Counted from the stretch's first letter, positions 7,930-19,300 are shown. The stretch: DNA of 64,000 bases from Pseudonocardiales bacterium (GCA_019241525.1 JAFAWY010000147.1:91884-155883), one strand, 5' to 3'. The notes: generated by a model not told the origin, from the letters alone. Translations and numbers: made by a program.

Positions 7930-9492
7930 GTGGACGCTCTGGCGGGCGCGGCGCAGGACGCCGCCGCGCGCAACGAGCAGGCGCACGCGGCGCTGGTCGC
8001 CGACCTGCGGGAGCGGCTCGCGGTGTCGCGGTGGGGTGGGCCGCGCAGCGCTCGTCAGCGTCATCTCGAGCGTGGCAAGATGTTGCCCCGCGACCGGGTG
8101 GATTCCCTGGTGGATCCGTCGTCGCCGTTCCTGGAGCTGTCACCGTTGGCGGCCACCGGCATGTACGGCGACGAGGCCCCGGCCGCGGGGATCATCACCG
8201 GCATCGGGCGGGTGTCGGGCCGAGAGTGCGTGATCGTCGCCAACGACGCCACCGTCAAGGGCGGCACGTACTACCCGGTGACGGTCAAGAAGCACCTGCG
8301 CGCCCAGGAAGTGGCGCTGCACAACCGGCTGCCATGCATCTATCTCGTCGACTCCGGCGGTGCCTACCTGCCTGAGCAGGATCAGGTGTTTCCCGACCGG
8401 GACCACTTCGGCCGGATCTTCTACAACCAGGCGACGATGTCGGCGTGCGGTATTCCGCAGATCGCCGCAGTGCTCGGTTCGTGCACCGCGGGGGGTGCTT
8501 ACGTGCCGGCGATGAGCGATGAGGCGGTGATTGTCCGCAACCAGGGCACGATCTTCCTCGGCGGTCCGCCGCTGGTGCTGGCGGCAACCGGTGAGGTGGT
8601 CACCGCGGAGGAACTCGGCGGGGCGGTGCTGCATTCGCGGGTGTCTGGGGTGACCGACCATCTCGCCGAGAACGATGCCCACGCGTTGCAGATCGTGCGC
8701 AACATCGTCAGCACCCTTGGGCCACGCCCACCTGAGCCGTGGGAGGTGGTCGCCACCGAGGAGCCCGCTGCCGACGGTATCTACCGCGTGGTACCGGTGG
8801 ATTACCGGACGCCCTATGACGTCCGGGAGGTGATCGCCCGGATCGTTGACGGGAGCCGCTTGACAGAGTTCAAGGCTGAGTACGGCACCACGCTGGTCAC
8901 CGGTTTCGCCCGGCTGCACGGCCATCCCGTGGGCATCGTGGCCAACAACGGCATCCTGTTCAGCGAGTCGGCGCTCAAAGGTGCGCATTTCATCGAGTTG
9001 TGCGACCAGCGAGGCATTCCTTTGGTGTTCCTGCAGAACATTTCCGGTTTCATGGTGGGCCGGGAGTATGAGGCCGGCGGGATCGCCAAGCACGGCGCCA
9101 AGATGGTCACCGCGGTCGCCACCACCCGGGTGCCGAAGTTGACCGTCATCATCGGCGGCTCGTTCGGCGCGGGCAACTATTCGATGTGCGGGCGAGCGTA
9201 TTCACCGCGGTTTCTGTTCACGTGGCCCAATGCGCGGATCTCGGTAATGGGCGGGGAGCAGGCCGCCATGGTGCTGTCCGCGGTCCGGGGTGGCCGCGAC
9301 GCCCAAGACGCGTTGGCCGACCGCATCCGCGCCCAGTACGAGCGGCAGGGCAACCCGTACTACTCGACCGCGCGGTTGTGGGACGACGGGGTGATCGACC
9401 CGGCGGACACCCGGATGGTGCTGGGGCTGGCCCTGTCGGCTTGCGCGAATGCACCGCTGGAACCCAGCCGCTTTGGCGTTTTCCGGATGTGA
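7930..9492 (+). CDS. accD1: Acyl-CoA carboxylase carboxyltransferase subunit (AccD1/methylcrotonyl-CoA carboxylase beta-like)
   Basis: 520 residues from GTG 7930, preceded by AAAGGAG. Both carboxyltransferase half-domains are present: the N-half with [28 protein letters not shown] and [13 protein letters not shown], and the C-half with [34 protein letters not shown] and [16 protein letters not shown]. These are features of methylcrotonyl-CoA carboxylase beta subunits. The following genes encode the biotin-carboxylase/biotin-carrier subunit and an acyl-CoA dehydrogenase, the order of the mycobacterial accD1-accA1-fadE19 leucine-degradation operon. It transfers CO2 from carboxybiotin to an enoyl-CoA, probably 3-methylcrotonyl-CoA. 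Confidence 0.9.
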   Translation: MDALAGAAQDAAARNEQAHAALVADLRERLAVSRWGGPRSARQRHLERGKMLPRDRVDSLVDPSSPFLELSPLAATGMYGDEAPAAGIITGIGRVSGRECVIVANDATVKGGTYYPVTVKKHLRAQEVALHNRLPCIYLVDSGGAYLPEQDQVFPDRDHFGRIFYNQATMSACGIPQIAAVLGSCTAGGAYVPAMSDEAVIVRNQGTIFLGGPPLVLAATGEVVTAEELGGAVLHSRVSGVTDHLAENDAHALQIVRNIVSTLGPRPPEPWEVVATEEPAADGIYRVVPVDYRTPYDVREVIARIVDGSRLTEFKAEYGTTLVTGFARLHGHPVGIVANNGILFSESALKGAHFIELCDQRGIPLVFLQNISGFMVGREYEAGGIAKHGAKMVTAVATTRVPKLTVIIGGSFGAGNYSMCGRAYSPRFLFTWPNARISVMGGEQAAMVLSAVRGGRDAQDALADRIRAQYERQGNPYYSTARLWDDGVIDPADTRMVLGLALSACANAPLEPSRFGVFRM

Positions 9493-9499
9493 GCACGTG

Positions 9500-11620
9500 A
9501 TGGAGATGATGGCTCAGCCCTGCGGTGATGATGGTTCGGCCCGGCAAGCAGGCCTCACGCAGGCTTCGGAGGTGATGGCTCAGCCCTGCGAGCAGGCTTC
9601 GGAGGTGATGGCTCAGCCCTGCGAGCAGGCTTCGCTGTTCCACACCGTCTTGGTCGCCAACCGCGGCGAGATCGCAGTGCGAGTGATCCGCACCCTGCGC
9701 GCGCTGGGTATCCGGTCGGTGGTGGTGTACAGCGATGCCGACGCCGGTGCGCGCCCCGTGCGCGAGGCGGATGTCGCGGTCCGGATCGGCCCAGCGCCGG
9801 CGGCGTTGTCTTATCTGTGTGCCGACGCGGTGCTCGGGGCCGCCGCGCGCACCGGTGCCCAGGCCGTGCACCCCGGCTATGGCTTCCTGTCGGAAAACCC
9901 GGCGTTCGCGCGAGCCTGCGCTGGGGCTGGGCTGGTCTTCATCGGCCCGCCCCCCGAGGCGATCGAGCTGATGGGCGACAAGATCCGCGCCAAGGCGACG
10001 GTGGCCGCTGCGGGGGTACCGGTCGTGCCCGGTAGCGGCAACGGTGGCGATGATGACGCTGCGCTGGCCGCCGCTGCCAGCCGGATCGGTTACCCGGTGC
10101 TGCTCAAGCCGTCTGCCGGCGGCGGAGGTAAGGGCATGCGGGTAGTGCAGCGCCCGCAGGACCTGCCCGAGGCGATCGCCGCCGCCCGCCGAGAAGCCGA
10201 CAGCGCCTTCGGGGATGCGACGCTGCTCGTCGAAGAGCTGATCGCCAGTTCCCGCCACATCGAGGTGCAGGTATTAGCCGATGGGTGCGGCAACGTGGTG
10301 TGTCTCGGCGAGCGCGAATGCAGTCTGCAGCGGCGGCACCAGAAGATCATCGAGGAAGCACCTTGCCCAGTGCTGGATGCCGCCACCCGGGGCCGGATGG
10401 GCGAGTGCGCGATTGCGGTGGCCAAGGCGGTCGGGTACACCGGCGCCGGGACGGTGGAGTTCCTGGTGCCGGCTGCAATGCCCGATCGATTCTTCTTCTT
10501 GGAGATGAATACCCGGCTGCAGGTCGAGCATCCGGTCACCGAACTGGTCACCGGGTTAGACCTGGTCGAGTGGCAGCTGCGGGTAGCGGCCGGGCAGCGG
10601 CTGGACTTCATGCAGGATGACATCCGCGTTGATGGGCACGCCATCGAGGCGCGGATCTACGCCGAGGACCCCGCGGCCGGCTTCCTGCCCACCGGTGGGC
10701 AGATCCTGCTGGTGCGCGAGCCTCCCGCCGGGCCGGGCCTGCGCGTGGACTCCGGGTTGCAGGTGGGTGAGCAGGTGGGCAGCCACTACGACCCGCTGCT
10801 GGCCAAGGTCATCGCACACGGGCCGGATCGCAGCACCGCGCTTCGCCGGTTGGACGCCGCGCTGGCGGTCAGCAGCATTCTGGGCGTGGGCACCAACGTG
10901 TCCTTCTTGCGGGCGCTGCTCGCTGATCCCGGCGTGCAGTCCGGAACGCTGGACACCGGGCTGGTGGAGCGGGTGATCCCGGCGCCGGCCGAACTGCCCG
11001 ACGACATCCTGGCCGCAGTGGGGCTGCGCGCGCTGCTGGCGTTGGAGCCCACCGGGTCAGTGGTGGATCCTTTCGCCCTGCCCGGAGGTTGGCGCATCGG
11101 CGAGCCGGCCTGGACTCGTTGGCAGGTCCAGGCCAGCGGGCACGAGCCGGTCGAGGTCCGGACCCGGGGTCGCGCTGCCGCTGCCGGGGTGGTGGTGGAC
11201 GGCGGTGCTGTGGTGCGCGCGTCGGCGTGCTGGGAGGGCGGGGACCTCGCCGTCACGCTGGACGGGATCACCCGCCGTTACACCTGCGCAACCGAGGCAG
11301 CGGTGGTGTGGCTGGGCCGCGACGGGCACAGCTGGGAGTTGCGCGAGCAGCCACCGTTGTCCGCCGCACAGCTCACCGAGTCAACCGCGGACGGAGCAGT
11401 GCGCGCCCCGATGCCCGGCACCGTCACCGTGGTCGACGTCGTTGAGGGCCAGCAGGTCAGCGCCGGCGCTCGGTTGGTCGTGCTGGAGGCGATGAAGATG
11501 GAGCACGCGCTCACCGCGCCGATCGAGGGCGTGGTGAGCCAGCTGTCTGCCCGCACCGGAGACACCGTTGCGCGCGACGCAGTCGTGGTGGTCGTCGACC
11601 CTCTGCGGTCACCGGCCTAG
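9500..11620 (+). CDS. accA1: Acyl-CoA carboxylase biotin carboxylase/biotin carrier subunit (AccA1-like)
   Basis: Up to 706 residues. An ATP-grasp biotin carboxylase begins at FHTVLVANRGEIAVRV and includes GGGGKGMR and EMNTRLQVEHPVTE; a linker and a C-terminal biotinyl domain with EAMKMEH follow. It carboxylates its own biotin for transfer by AccD1. The start is uncertain: relatives usually begin Met-Phe immediately before the TVLVANRGE segment, but here a leucine codon precedes that Phe and the only ATGs are in an upstream repeat tract. ATG 9500, 7 bp after the accD1 stop, is listed; ATG 9575 or 9608 would give shorter proteins starting MAQPCEQAS. Confidence 0.88.
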   Translation: MEMMAQPCGDDGSARQAGLTQASEVMAQPCEQASEVMAQPCEQASLFHTVLVANRGEIAVRVIRTLRALGIRSVVVYSDADAGARPVREADVAVRIGPAPAALSYLCADAVLGAAARTGAQAVHPGYGFLSENPAFARACAGAGLVFIGPPPEAIELMGDKIRAKATVAAAGVPVVPGSGNGGDDDAALAAAASRIGYPVLLKPSAGGGGKGMRVVQRPQDLPEAIAAARREADSAFGDATLLVEELIASSRHIEVQVLADGCGNVVCLGERECSLQRRHQKIIEEAPCPVLDAATRGRMGECAIAVAKAVGYTGAGTVEFLVPAAMPDRFFFLEMNTRLQVEHPVTELVTGLDLVEWQLRVAAGQRLDFMQDDIRVDGHAIEARIYAEDPAAGFLPTGGQILLVREPPAGPGLRVDSGLQVGEQVGSHYDPLLAKVIAHGPDRSTALRRLDAALAVSSILGVGTNVSFLRALLADPGVQSGTLDTGLVERVIPAPAELPDDILAAVGLRALLALEPTGSVVDPFALPGGWRIGEPAWTRWQVQASGHEPVEVRTRGRAAAAGVVVDGGAVVRASACWEGGDLAVTLDGITRRYTCATEAAVVWLGRDGHSWELREQPPLSAAQLTESTADGAVRAPMPGTVTVVDVVEGQQVSAGARLVVLEAMKMEHALTAPIEGVVSQLSARTGDTVARDAVVVVVDPLRSPA
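9502..9634 (+). repeat. Tandem 33-bp in-frame repeats at the accA1 start region
   Basis: Two perfect 33-bp units (9561-9593 and 9594-9626) and 8 bp of a third, preceded by two diverged copies (9502-9524 and about 9525-9556). Each perfect unit contains GGAGGTGATG, where GGAGGTGAT is complementary to nine bases of the 16S rRNA 3' tail and overlaps an ATG. As 33 bp is 11 codons the tract stays in frame and would encode ASEVMAQPCEQ repeats. Confidence 0.85.
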
Positions 11621-11633
11621 GGAGGCTACGCAG

Positions 11634-12776
11634 GTGGAACTGAGTGAAGAGCATGCGGTGCTGCGCGCCACGGTGGAAGACTTCGCGCGCAAGGAAGTTG
11701 CTCCGGTAATTGCCGACCTGTACGAGCAGGGCGCGTTCCCGTACCCGCTGGTGGCGAAGATGGGTGAGATGGGCCTGTTCGGGCTGCCGTTTCCGGAACG
11801 CTACGGCGGGATGGGTGGTGACTCCTTCGCGCTGTGCCTGGCGTTGGAGGAGCTGGCCCGGGTGGACTCGTCGGTGGCAATCACCCTGGAAGACAGCGTG
11901 TCGCTGGGCACGATGCCGATCTTCCGATTCGGTACCGAGGAGCAGAAGCAGCACTGGTTGCCCGACCTGTGCAGCGGAAAGCGGCTCGGGGCCTTCGGGC
12001 TCACCGAGCCCGGTGGGGGATCCGACGCTCGCGCCACCCGCACCACTGCGCGCTGCGACGGTGACGAATGGGTGATCAATGGATCCAAGTCGTTCATCAC
12101 CAATTCGGGCACTGACATCACCTCGGTGGTCACCGTCACCGCGATCACTGGTGTCAACGGGGGTCGCAAGGAGATTTCCACCATCATGGTTCCGGCCGGG
12201 CACCCGGGTTTCACCGTGTCGAAGAACCATTCCAAGGTTGGCTGGAAATGTTCCGATACCCGTGAGCTGTACTTCGACGACTGCCGGGTTCCGGTGGGCA
12301 ACCTGCTCGGCGAGCGCGGGCGCGGGTACGCCCAATTTTTGTCCATTCTGGACGAGGGTCGTATCGCGATCGCCGCGCTCGGCGTCGGCCTGGCACAGGG
12401 CTGCGTTGACGAATGCGTGGCCTACGCTCGGCACCGGCACGCATTTGGCCACGCTATCGGCAGCTACCAGGCGATCCAGTTCAAGATCGCCGACATGGAA
12501 GCGCGGGCGCACACCGCTCGGCTGACCTACTACCATGCCGCGGCCAGGATGCTGCGCGGTCAGCCGTTCAAGAAGGAGGCCGCCATCGCCAAGCTCGTCT
12601 CCTCCAACGCTGCGATGGACAACGCCCGGGATGCCACCCAGGTCTTCGGCGGTTACGGCTTCATGAACGAGTACCCGGTAGCCCGCTTCTACCGCGACGC
12701 CAAAGTGCTCGAAATCGGTGAGGGCACCAGCGAGATCCAGCGCCTGCTGATCGCCCGCCACCTAGGCCTCCACTGA
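11634..12776 (+). CDS. Acyl-CoA dehydrogenase (FadE19-like)
   Basis: 380 residues from GTG 11634, with GGGAGGC at the end of accA1 as ribosome-binding site. A complete flavoprotein dehydrogenase: N-terminal helical domain, the FAD/substrate segment AFGLTEPGGGSDA, WVINGSKSFITN, and the C-terminal FGGYGFMNEYP and EIGEGTSEIQRLLIARHLG. It should oxidise a short or branched acyl-CoA such as isovaleryl-CoA; position after accD1-accA1 matches fadE19 of the mycobacterial leucine/isovalerate operon. The gene is followed immediately by a hairpin with a T-run. Confidence 0.87.
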   Translation: MELSEEHAVLRATVEDFARKEVAPVIADLYEQGAFPYPLVAKMGEMGLFGLPFPERYGGMGGDSFALCLALEELARVDSSVAITLEDSVSLGTMPIFRFGTEEQKQHWLPDLCSGKRLGAFGLTEPGGGSDARATRTTARCDGDEWVINGSKSFITNSGTDITSVVTVTAITGVNGGRKEISTIMVPAGHPGFTVSKNHSKVGWKCSDTRELYFDDCRVPVGNLLGERGRGYAQFLSILDEGRIAIAALGVGLAQGCVDECVAYARHRHAFGHAIGSYQAIQFKIADMEARAHTARLTYYHAAARMLRGQPFKKEAAIAKLVSSNAAMDNARDATQVFGGYGFMNEYPVARFYRDAKVLEIGEGTSEIQRLLIARHLGLH

Positions 12777-12786
12777 CCCTCCGAGG

Positions 12787-12860
12787 CCGCAGTCTGGATG
12801 CAGACTGCGGTTTTCGAAGGACCAAACGACCCTCAATTAACCCAGTCTGTATCCAGAACG
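12787..12860. repeat. Paired-hairpin intergenic repeat, copy 1 (terminator-like)
   Basis: A 10-bp stem CCGCAGTCTG (12787-12796), loop GATG, CAGACTGCGG (12801-12810), followed by TTTT: a good rightward intrinsic terminator for the carboxylase operon. About 32 bp later a second, decayed arm pair (CAGTCTG-TATC-CAGAACG, 12843-12860) corresponds to the inverted partner seen in the other two copies at 14.75 and 40.3 kb. Confidence 0.8.
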
Positions 12861-12911
12861 CGCTGGAAGTCCGAGGTACCCTCGGGTTCGCAGGGGCGGC
12901 AGGAGGTGGCC

Positions 12912-14003
12912 GTGGGCGCGAACTACGTGGGCGTGAACTATGTGGCTCGGCCGTGGGAGAGCAGGTTGTTCCGACAGTGCCGGCGAGCATGGGATCTCGG
13001 GGCCCGGGAGCGGCAAAACTATGAGCCCATCGAACCGGCGCAAGTGTTCAGCTTCAGCGAGGCGATCCACGACGCGCTAGACGTCTACTACTTCCCCGGC
13101 ATGTGGGAGTGGAACCGGGAAATCGTGCGCCCGCTGGCGGTCGCCGGTTTCGAAAAATCGATGCGCCGCCAGCGCAACACCTACACGCAGACCCGTGAGC
13201 TGTCCGCCGAGCAGGTCGAGGACTGGGATCGCCATCTGGAGCTAGGCACGGGCTTGCTGTGGCGATACTTCGACTGGGCGCGCGATCTCGACCGGTTCAC
13301 CCCGATCGGGGTCGCCTCGCAGTTCGACATCAGCTTGCCCGACCCGGCCGACCCGAATCGTGGCCTGATCACGCATGATAGCCGGCCGTTGCAGTACCGG
13401 GTGCGCATCGACCTAGCAGTAATCGACGATCATGACCTGTACTGGCTTGTCGAGCACCGGGTCGTCACCGGCTCGCAGTGGCCAGAGCTCGATGAGCTCC
13501 GGCTGGACGAGCAGGCCCTCACCCGCAGCTGGGCGTGGCAACTCGCCTTTCTCGCCAAGCTCGAGGGCACCATTTACAACGAGCTCCGCCTGACCCAGCC
13601 CGATAACGGCGAGTTGACCTCCCCGGTGAAAGTACGGGCGGTGCCGGGGCCAGGCGGGATCACCACGCAGCGCAGCACCGAATCGTTTCGCCGCACGCAC
13701 CTGCCGAGAACCGAGACCGAAATTGCCCGCCACGGCATCGGGGTGGCTCTGGAAATGCAGGACATGACCGATCCATCGGTGCGGATCTACCCCAATCCGT
13801 CCTGGGAGAGCTGCTCGGGCTGTGCGTACCGGCCGCCGTGCCTGGCGATGACCCAGGGCACTGACGAGAACTCGGTCCTGGAAACGTCATACCGCAAGCG
13901 GACCAGCGAGGACTTCGAGCCCGGTCGGCTGGGGTCGGTGTGGGGGTTCGTGCCCGAGGTCTACCGGGTTGCCGAGCACCGCGCTCGTGGTGCGGAGCAA
14001 TAG
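12912..14003 (+). CDS. PD-(D/E)XK (RecB/Cas4-like) family protein with a probable Fe-S cluster
   Basis: 363 residues from GTG 12912 with AGGAGG five bases upstream; the frame runs back into the repeat but that part is not credible protein. Cys23 (RQCRRAW) and the C-terminal triad Cys301-x2-Cys304-x5-Cys310 (CSGCAYRPPC) form the split cysteine set of AddB/Cas4/Dna2-type Fe-S nucleases. Between them are a candidate motif-I His53 (AIHDALD), Asp167 (RIDLAV) and Glu181-His-Arg183 (LVEHRV). The usual catalytic Lys of E-x-K is Arg, so activity may be altered. It is coupled by a one-base overlap to an EEP-fold protein. Probable role in DNA processing or defence; function is inferred. Confidence 0.6.
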   Translation: MGANYVGVNYVARPWESRLFRQCRRAWDLGARERQNYEPIEPAQVFSFSEAIHDALDVYYFPGMWEWNREIVRPLAVAGFEKSMRRQRNTYTQTRELSAEQVEDWDRHLELGTGLLWRYFDWARDLDRFTPIGVASQFDISLPDPADPNRGLITHDSRPLQYRVRIDLAVIDDHDLYWLVEHRVVTGSQWPELDELRLDEQALTRSWAWQLAFLAKLEGTIYNELRLTQPDNGELTSPVKVRAVPGPGGITTQRSTESFRRTHLPRTETEIARHGIGVALEMQDMTDPSVRIYPNPSWESCSGCAYRPPCLAMTQGTDENSVLETSYRKRTSEDFEPGRLGSVWGFVPEVYRVAEHRARGAEQ

Positions 14004-14731
14004 TGTCGCTGCGCATCCGGGTGGTGAGCTGGAACGTCGATTCCCGGCCGACCGGTCTCCTGGACGCCAAGATCGACCTGATCCGCCGGCTCAAACCCGA
14101 CTTCGCGTTGCTGCAGGAGATCGGCCGCCCGGTGTACCGGGCGCTGATGCCGCACCCGTCTGCCCACGAACGGATGCACCGCAAGCAAAGGCACTTTGCC
14201 TGGGGCGCGCTATCGACTGACCTGAGCACTCCGCGGGCCAGCGAGTTCCGGCTGGGTTGCGCCATTCTCGGCGGCCCCACCACGGCGCTGCTGGATTCCG
14301 GGGTGCTGGACAGTGCGCCGTTCGACGTCCAGGAACCGGTGCGGGTGGGGTTCTTATGGCGAACAGTGGTGGCACAGGCCGCATTGTCGAGCGGCGACAT
14401 TGTGACGGTGTGCTGTTTCCATGGCCGCCATCCCTCCGGCCAACCCGCCGCGTCGCTACAGCAGGCGTTTCACGTCGGGATCGCCAAATGGCTTGCCGGT
14501 GTGCCCGGCCCTGTCGTGTTCGCCGTTGACGCCGGCCCAGCCCTGCCTGAGGGTGCCGACCCCCTGCTGGGCCCGGGTCCAGTGCACCACCTCCAGCACG
14601 TGCTCAGCATTGACAACGACCACCTCTGGGCTACGCCGGATCTCGAGGTCCACTCAGTGGAACGCTTGTCCGACGAGGCGGTTGCCGCCGGCAGCGACCA
14701 CCCCCTCCTGCTCGCCGAGCTCACCCTCTAA
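14003..14731 (+). CDS. Endonuclease/exonuclease/phosphatase (EEP) fold protein, partly degenerate
   Basis: 242 residues from GTG 14003, whose G is the last base of the preceding TAG. EEP landmarks: VVSWNVDS with Asn11, LLQEIG with Glu39, CFHGRHP with a histidine, and a terminal GSDHPLLLAEL Asp-His pair. The usual G-D-x-N motif is AVDAGPAL, keeping the Asp but lacking the Asn. The fold is that of exonuclease III and DNase I relatives, so the substrate could be DNA, RNA or a phosphoester. The tight coupling to the Fe-S nuclease-like gene argues for a joint function. Convergent with gltD. Confidence 0.6.
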   Translation: MSLRIRVVSWNVDSRPTGLLDAKIDLIRRLKPDFALLQEIGRPVYRALMPHPSAHERMHRKQRHFAWGALSTDLSTPRASEFRLGCAILGGPTTALLDSGVLDSAPFDVQEPVRVGFLWRTVVAQAALSSGDIVTVCCFHGRHPSGQPAASLQQAFHVGIAKWLAGVPGPVVFAVDAGPALPEGADPLLGPGPVHHLQHVLSIDNDHLWATPDLEVHSVERLSDEAVAAGSDHPLLLAELTL

Positions 14732-14746
14732 CCCGGCCCCCAAACA

Positions 14747-14808
14747 GCAGTCTGAATGCAGACTGCGGTTTTTCAGGCCTCCAAAACAGCAGTCTGCATC
14801 CAGACTGC
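14747..14808. repeat. Paired-hairpin intergenic repeat, copy 2 (bidirectional terminator)
   Basis: Between convergent genes: GCAGTCTG-AATG-CAGACTGC (14747-14766) followed by GG and TTTTT, then, after 22 bp, AAAAC preceding GCAGTCTG-CATC-CAGACTGC (14789-14808). Read from either strand a hairpin precedes a T-run, so the pair should terminate the EEP and gltD transcripts in opposite directions. Confidence 0.85.
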
Positions 14809-14821
14809 GATATTCGGGGGG

Positions 14822-16267
<1,446 letters not shown>

Positions 16268-16273
<6 letters not shown>

Positions 16274-16318
16274 GGGCGGCCTCCGTGTTGATGGTCGGCC
16301 TAGCCATGGGCGGCCTCC
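16268..16318 (-). repeat. 17-bp direct repeat spanning the gltB/gltD junction
   Basis: AGCCATGGGCGGCCTCC occurs at 16268-16284 and again at 16302-16318, 34 bp apart. On the coding strand each copy reads GGAGGCCGCCCATGGCT: the upstream copy forms the last codons of gltB and the downstream copy forms the ribosome-binding site and ATG of gltD. This looks like a small tandem duplication that separated formerly overlapping genes. Confidence 0.7.
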
Positions 16319-19300
16319 ATGATCGCTTCGTTGACGTCCCGGCCGTCGCGCTGCGCCGCTGCCTGAGCGGCCAGCACCCGCTTGAAGTCCTTGGGCATGA
16401 CCTTGCTGAACCGGTCCACTGCGGTGTCCCAGTCGGCTAGCAGCGCGTGCGCTACCGCGGACCCTGTCTCGGCGTGGTGGCGTGCCACCACGTCGGCCAG
16501 AAATGCCCGGTCCTCATCGGTCAGCGGGTCGAGATCGACCATCTCCTGGTTGACCCGGCCGATCATCAGGTCGAGCACGTAGGCGATGCCACCAGACATC
16601 CCGGCCGCAAAGTTGCGCCCGGTTGGCCCGAGCACCACCACCTGGCCGCCGGTCATGTACTCGCAGCCGTGATCACCGACGCCCTCGACGACGGCGAGCG
16701 CGCCGGAGTTGCGGACACAGAACCGTTCCCCGACGATCCCGCGCAGGAACATTTCCCCGCCGGTCGCGCCGTAGAGGATCACGTTGCCGGCAATGATGTT
16801 GTGCTCCGCGATGAACTGGGCCTCGCGGTGCGGGCGGACGGTGATCCGGCCGCCGGACAGCCCTTTGCCGACGTAGTCGTTGGCATCGCCGATCAGGCGC
16901 AGGGTGATCCCGTGAGGCAGGAAGGCCCCGAACGACTGGCCGGCCGAACCGGTCAGCGTGATGTCGATGGTGTTGTCCGGCAGCCCTACCCCGCCCCACC
17001 GCCGGGTCAGCTCGTAGCCGAGCATGGTGCCCACCGTGCGGTTGACGTTGCGCACCGGCAGGTCCAGGTGCACCGGTGAGCCATCAGCCAGTGCCCCCTC
17101 AGCCAGCGCGATGAGGGTATTGTCCAGCGCCTTGTCCAGCCCGTGGTCCTGTTCCCTGATCCGGTGCCGAGGAGTGTCCGGACCGACCTCGGGGGGCACG
17201 TGCAGGATGGGCGACAGATCGAGGCCGGAGGCCTTCCAGTGTTCGAGCGCCTGGCGCACGTCGAGCATCTCGGTTCGCCCGATCGCCTCCTCCAGGGTGC
17301 GGAAACCCAGTGCGGCCAGGTATTCGCGCACCTCCTGAGCGATGAACTCGAAGAAGTTGACGACGTATTCGGCCTTGCCGGTGAACTTTGCCCGCAGTAC
17401 CGGGTTCTGAGTGGCCACCCCCACCGGGCAGGTATCCAGGTGGCAGACCCGCATCATGATGCAGCCCGATACCACCAGCGGGGCGGTGGCGAAGCCGTAC
17501 TCCTCCGCACCCAGCAGGGCGGCAATCACCACGTCGCGGCCGGTCTTGAGCTGGCCGTCGGTCTGCACGACGATCCGGTCGCGCAGCTTGTTGGCGATCA
17601 GCGTCTGCTGGGTCTCGGCCAGGCCCAGCTCCCACGGGGTGCCGGCATGCTTGATCGACGACAGCGGCGAGGCTCCAGTGCCGCCGTCGTGCCCGGAGAT
17701 CAGCACCACGTCGGAATACGCCTTGGCCACCCCGGCGGCCACCGTGCCCACCCCGACCTCGGATACCAGCTTGACGTGCACCCGGGCCCGCGGGTTGGCG
17801 TTTTTGAGGTCGTGGATGAGCTGTTTGATGTCCTCGATGGAGTAGATGTCGTGGTGTGGTGGCGGTGAGATGAGCCCCACCCCTGGCGTGGAGTACCGGG
17901 TCTTGGCAATCCACGGGTACACCTTGGTGCCAGGCAACTGGCCGCCTTCGCCGGGCTTGGCTCCCTGAGAGATCTTGATTTGCAGGTCATCGGCGTTGAC
18001 CAGGTACTCGCTGGTCACCCCGAACCGTCCGGAAGCTACCTGCTTGATCGCTGATCGGCGCAGATCCCCGTTCGGGTCGGGGGTGTAGCGGTCGGCGTCC
18101 TCACCTCCCTCGCCGGTGTTGGACTTACCGCCCAGCCGGTTCATCGCGATGGCCAGCACCTCGTGCATCTCCTTGGAGATCGACCCGTAGGAGATGGCGC
18201 CGGTCGCGAACCGCTTGACTATCGACTCGACTGCCTCCACCTCCTCAAGAGGCACCGGCGGGCGGACACCCTCCTGGAAGGTGAACAGTCCGCGCAGGGT
18301 CATCAACCGCTGCGACTGGTCGTCAACCAGCCGGGTGTAGTCCTTGAAGATCTCGTAGCGGCCCGCCCGGGTGGAATGCTGCAGCTTGAACACCGTCTGG
18401 GGGTTGAACACGTGGGCCTCGCCGTCGCGGCGCCACTGGTAGTCGCCACCCATCGCCAGTTCCCGGTGCGGGGCGTGCACCCCGTCGCGCGGGAAGGCGC
18501 GGCCGTGCCAACGTGCGACCTCCTCGGCCAGGACGTCGAACCCGACCCCACCGAGCCGGGAGGTGGTGCCGGTGAAGCAGGAGTCGATGACCTCGGGTCC
18601 CAGGCCGATCGCCTCGAAGATCTGCGCACCGGTATAGGACGCGACCGTCGACACGCCCATCTTGGACATCGTCTTGCGCACACCCTTGCCCAGGGCCTTG
18701 ATCAGGTTCCGGGTGGCGGTCTTGGCATCGATACCGTCGAGCAGGCCGCGCCCGACAAGGTCCTCCACGGTGGCCATCGCCAGGTAGGGGTTGACGGCTG
18801 CGGCGCCGTAGCCGATCAGCAGCGCGATGTGGTGCACCTCGCGGGCGTCCGCCGCCTCGACGATCAAACCCACCTGGGTGCGGGTCTTCTCGCGTACCAG
18901 GTGGTGGTGCACCGCGCCGGTGAGCAGCAGCGACGGGATTGACGCATGGTCTGCGTCCACACCCCGGGCAGAGAGCACGATCAGCCGGGCACCGTCGGTG
19001 ACCGCTTTGCTGACCTCGAGGCGGATCTCATTGATCCGCGCCACCAGCGCCTGGCCGCCTCCGTGCACGTCATACAGGCCCCGCACCGTGTACGACTGGT
19101 ATTCCGGCCACTCGCCGTCATCGTTGATGTGGATGATGTTGGCAAGTTCATCGTTGTCCAGCACCGGGAAGGGCAACACGATGCGCCGGCAGGAGTCCTC
19201 GTTGGCTACCAGCAGGTTGGGCTGGGCGCCGAGCTGGGCCTGTAGCGAGGTGACCAGCTCTTCCCGGATCGCATCCAGGGGCGGGTTGGTGACCTGAGCG

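Noticed and set aside
6891..8375. A 494-codon rightward frame antisense to the peroxidase gene
   Set aside because: It is antisense to most of a gene with clear motifs and then runs into the carboxylase gene in the wrong frame; composition is typical of a high-GC shadow frame.
8140..9093. Leftward 317-codon frame within accD1
   Set aside because: Antisense shadow of a strongly conserved gene, no start signals or domains.
9561..9634. Tandem 33-bp units as a CRISPR array
   Set aside because: The units are contiguous without spacers and lie within a coding frame.
12798..12911. N-terminal extension MQTAVF... of the Fe-S nuclease
   Set aside because: It is translated from the hairpin repeat; a strong ribosome-binding site before GTG 12912 gives a better start. 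The same applies to the SDR extension at 40317-40439.
13940..14002. Longer N-terminus for the EEP protein from 13940
   Set aside because: It overlaps the coding sequence of the upstream gene in another frame; the TAGTG coupling at 14001-14005 is more natural.
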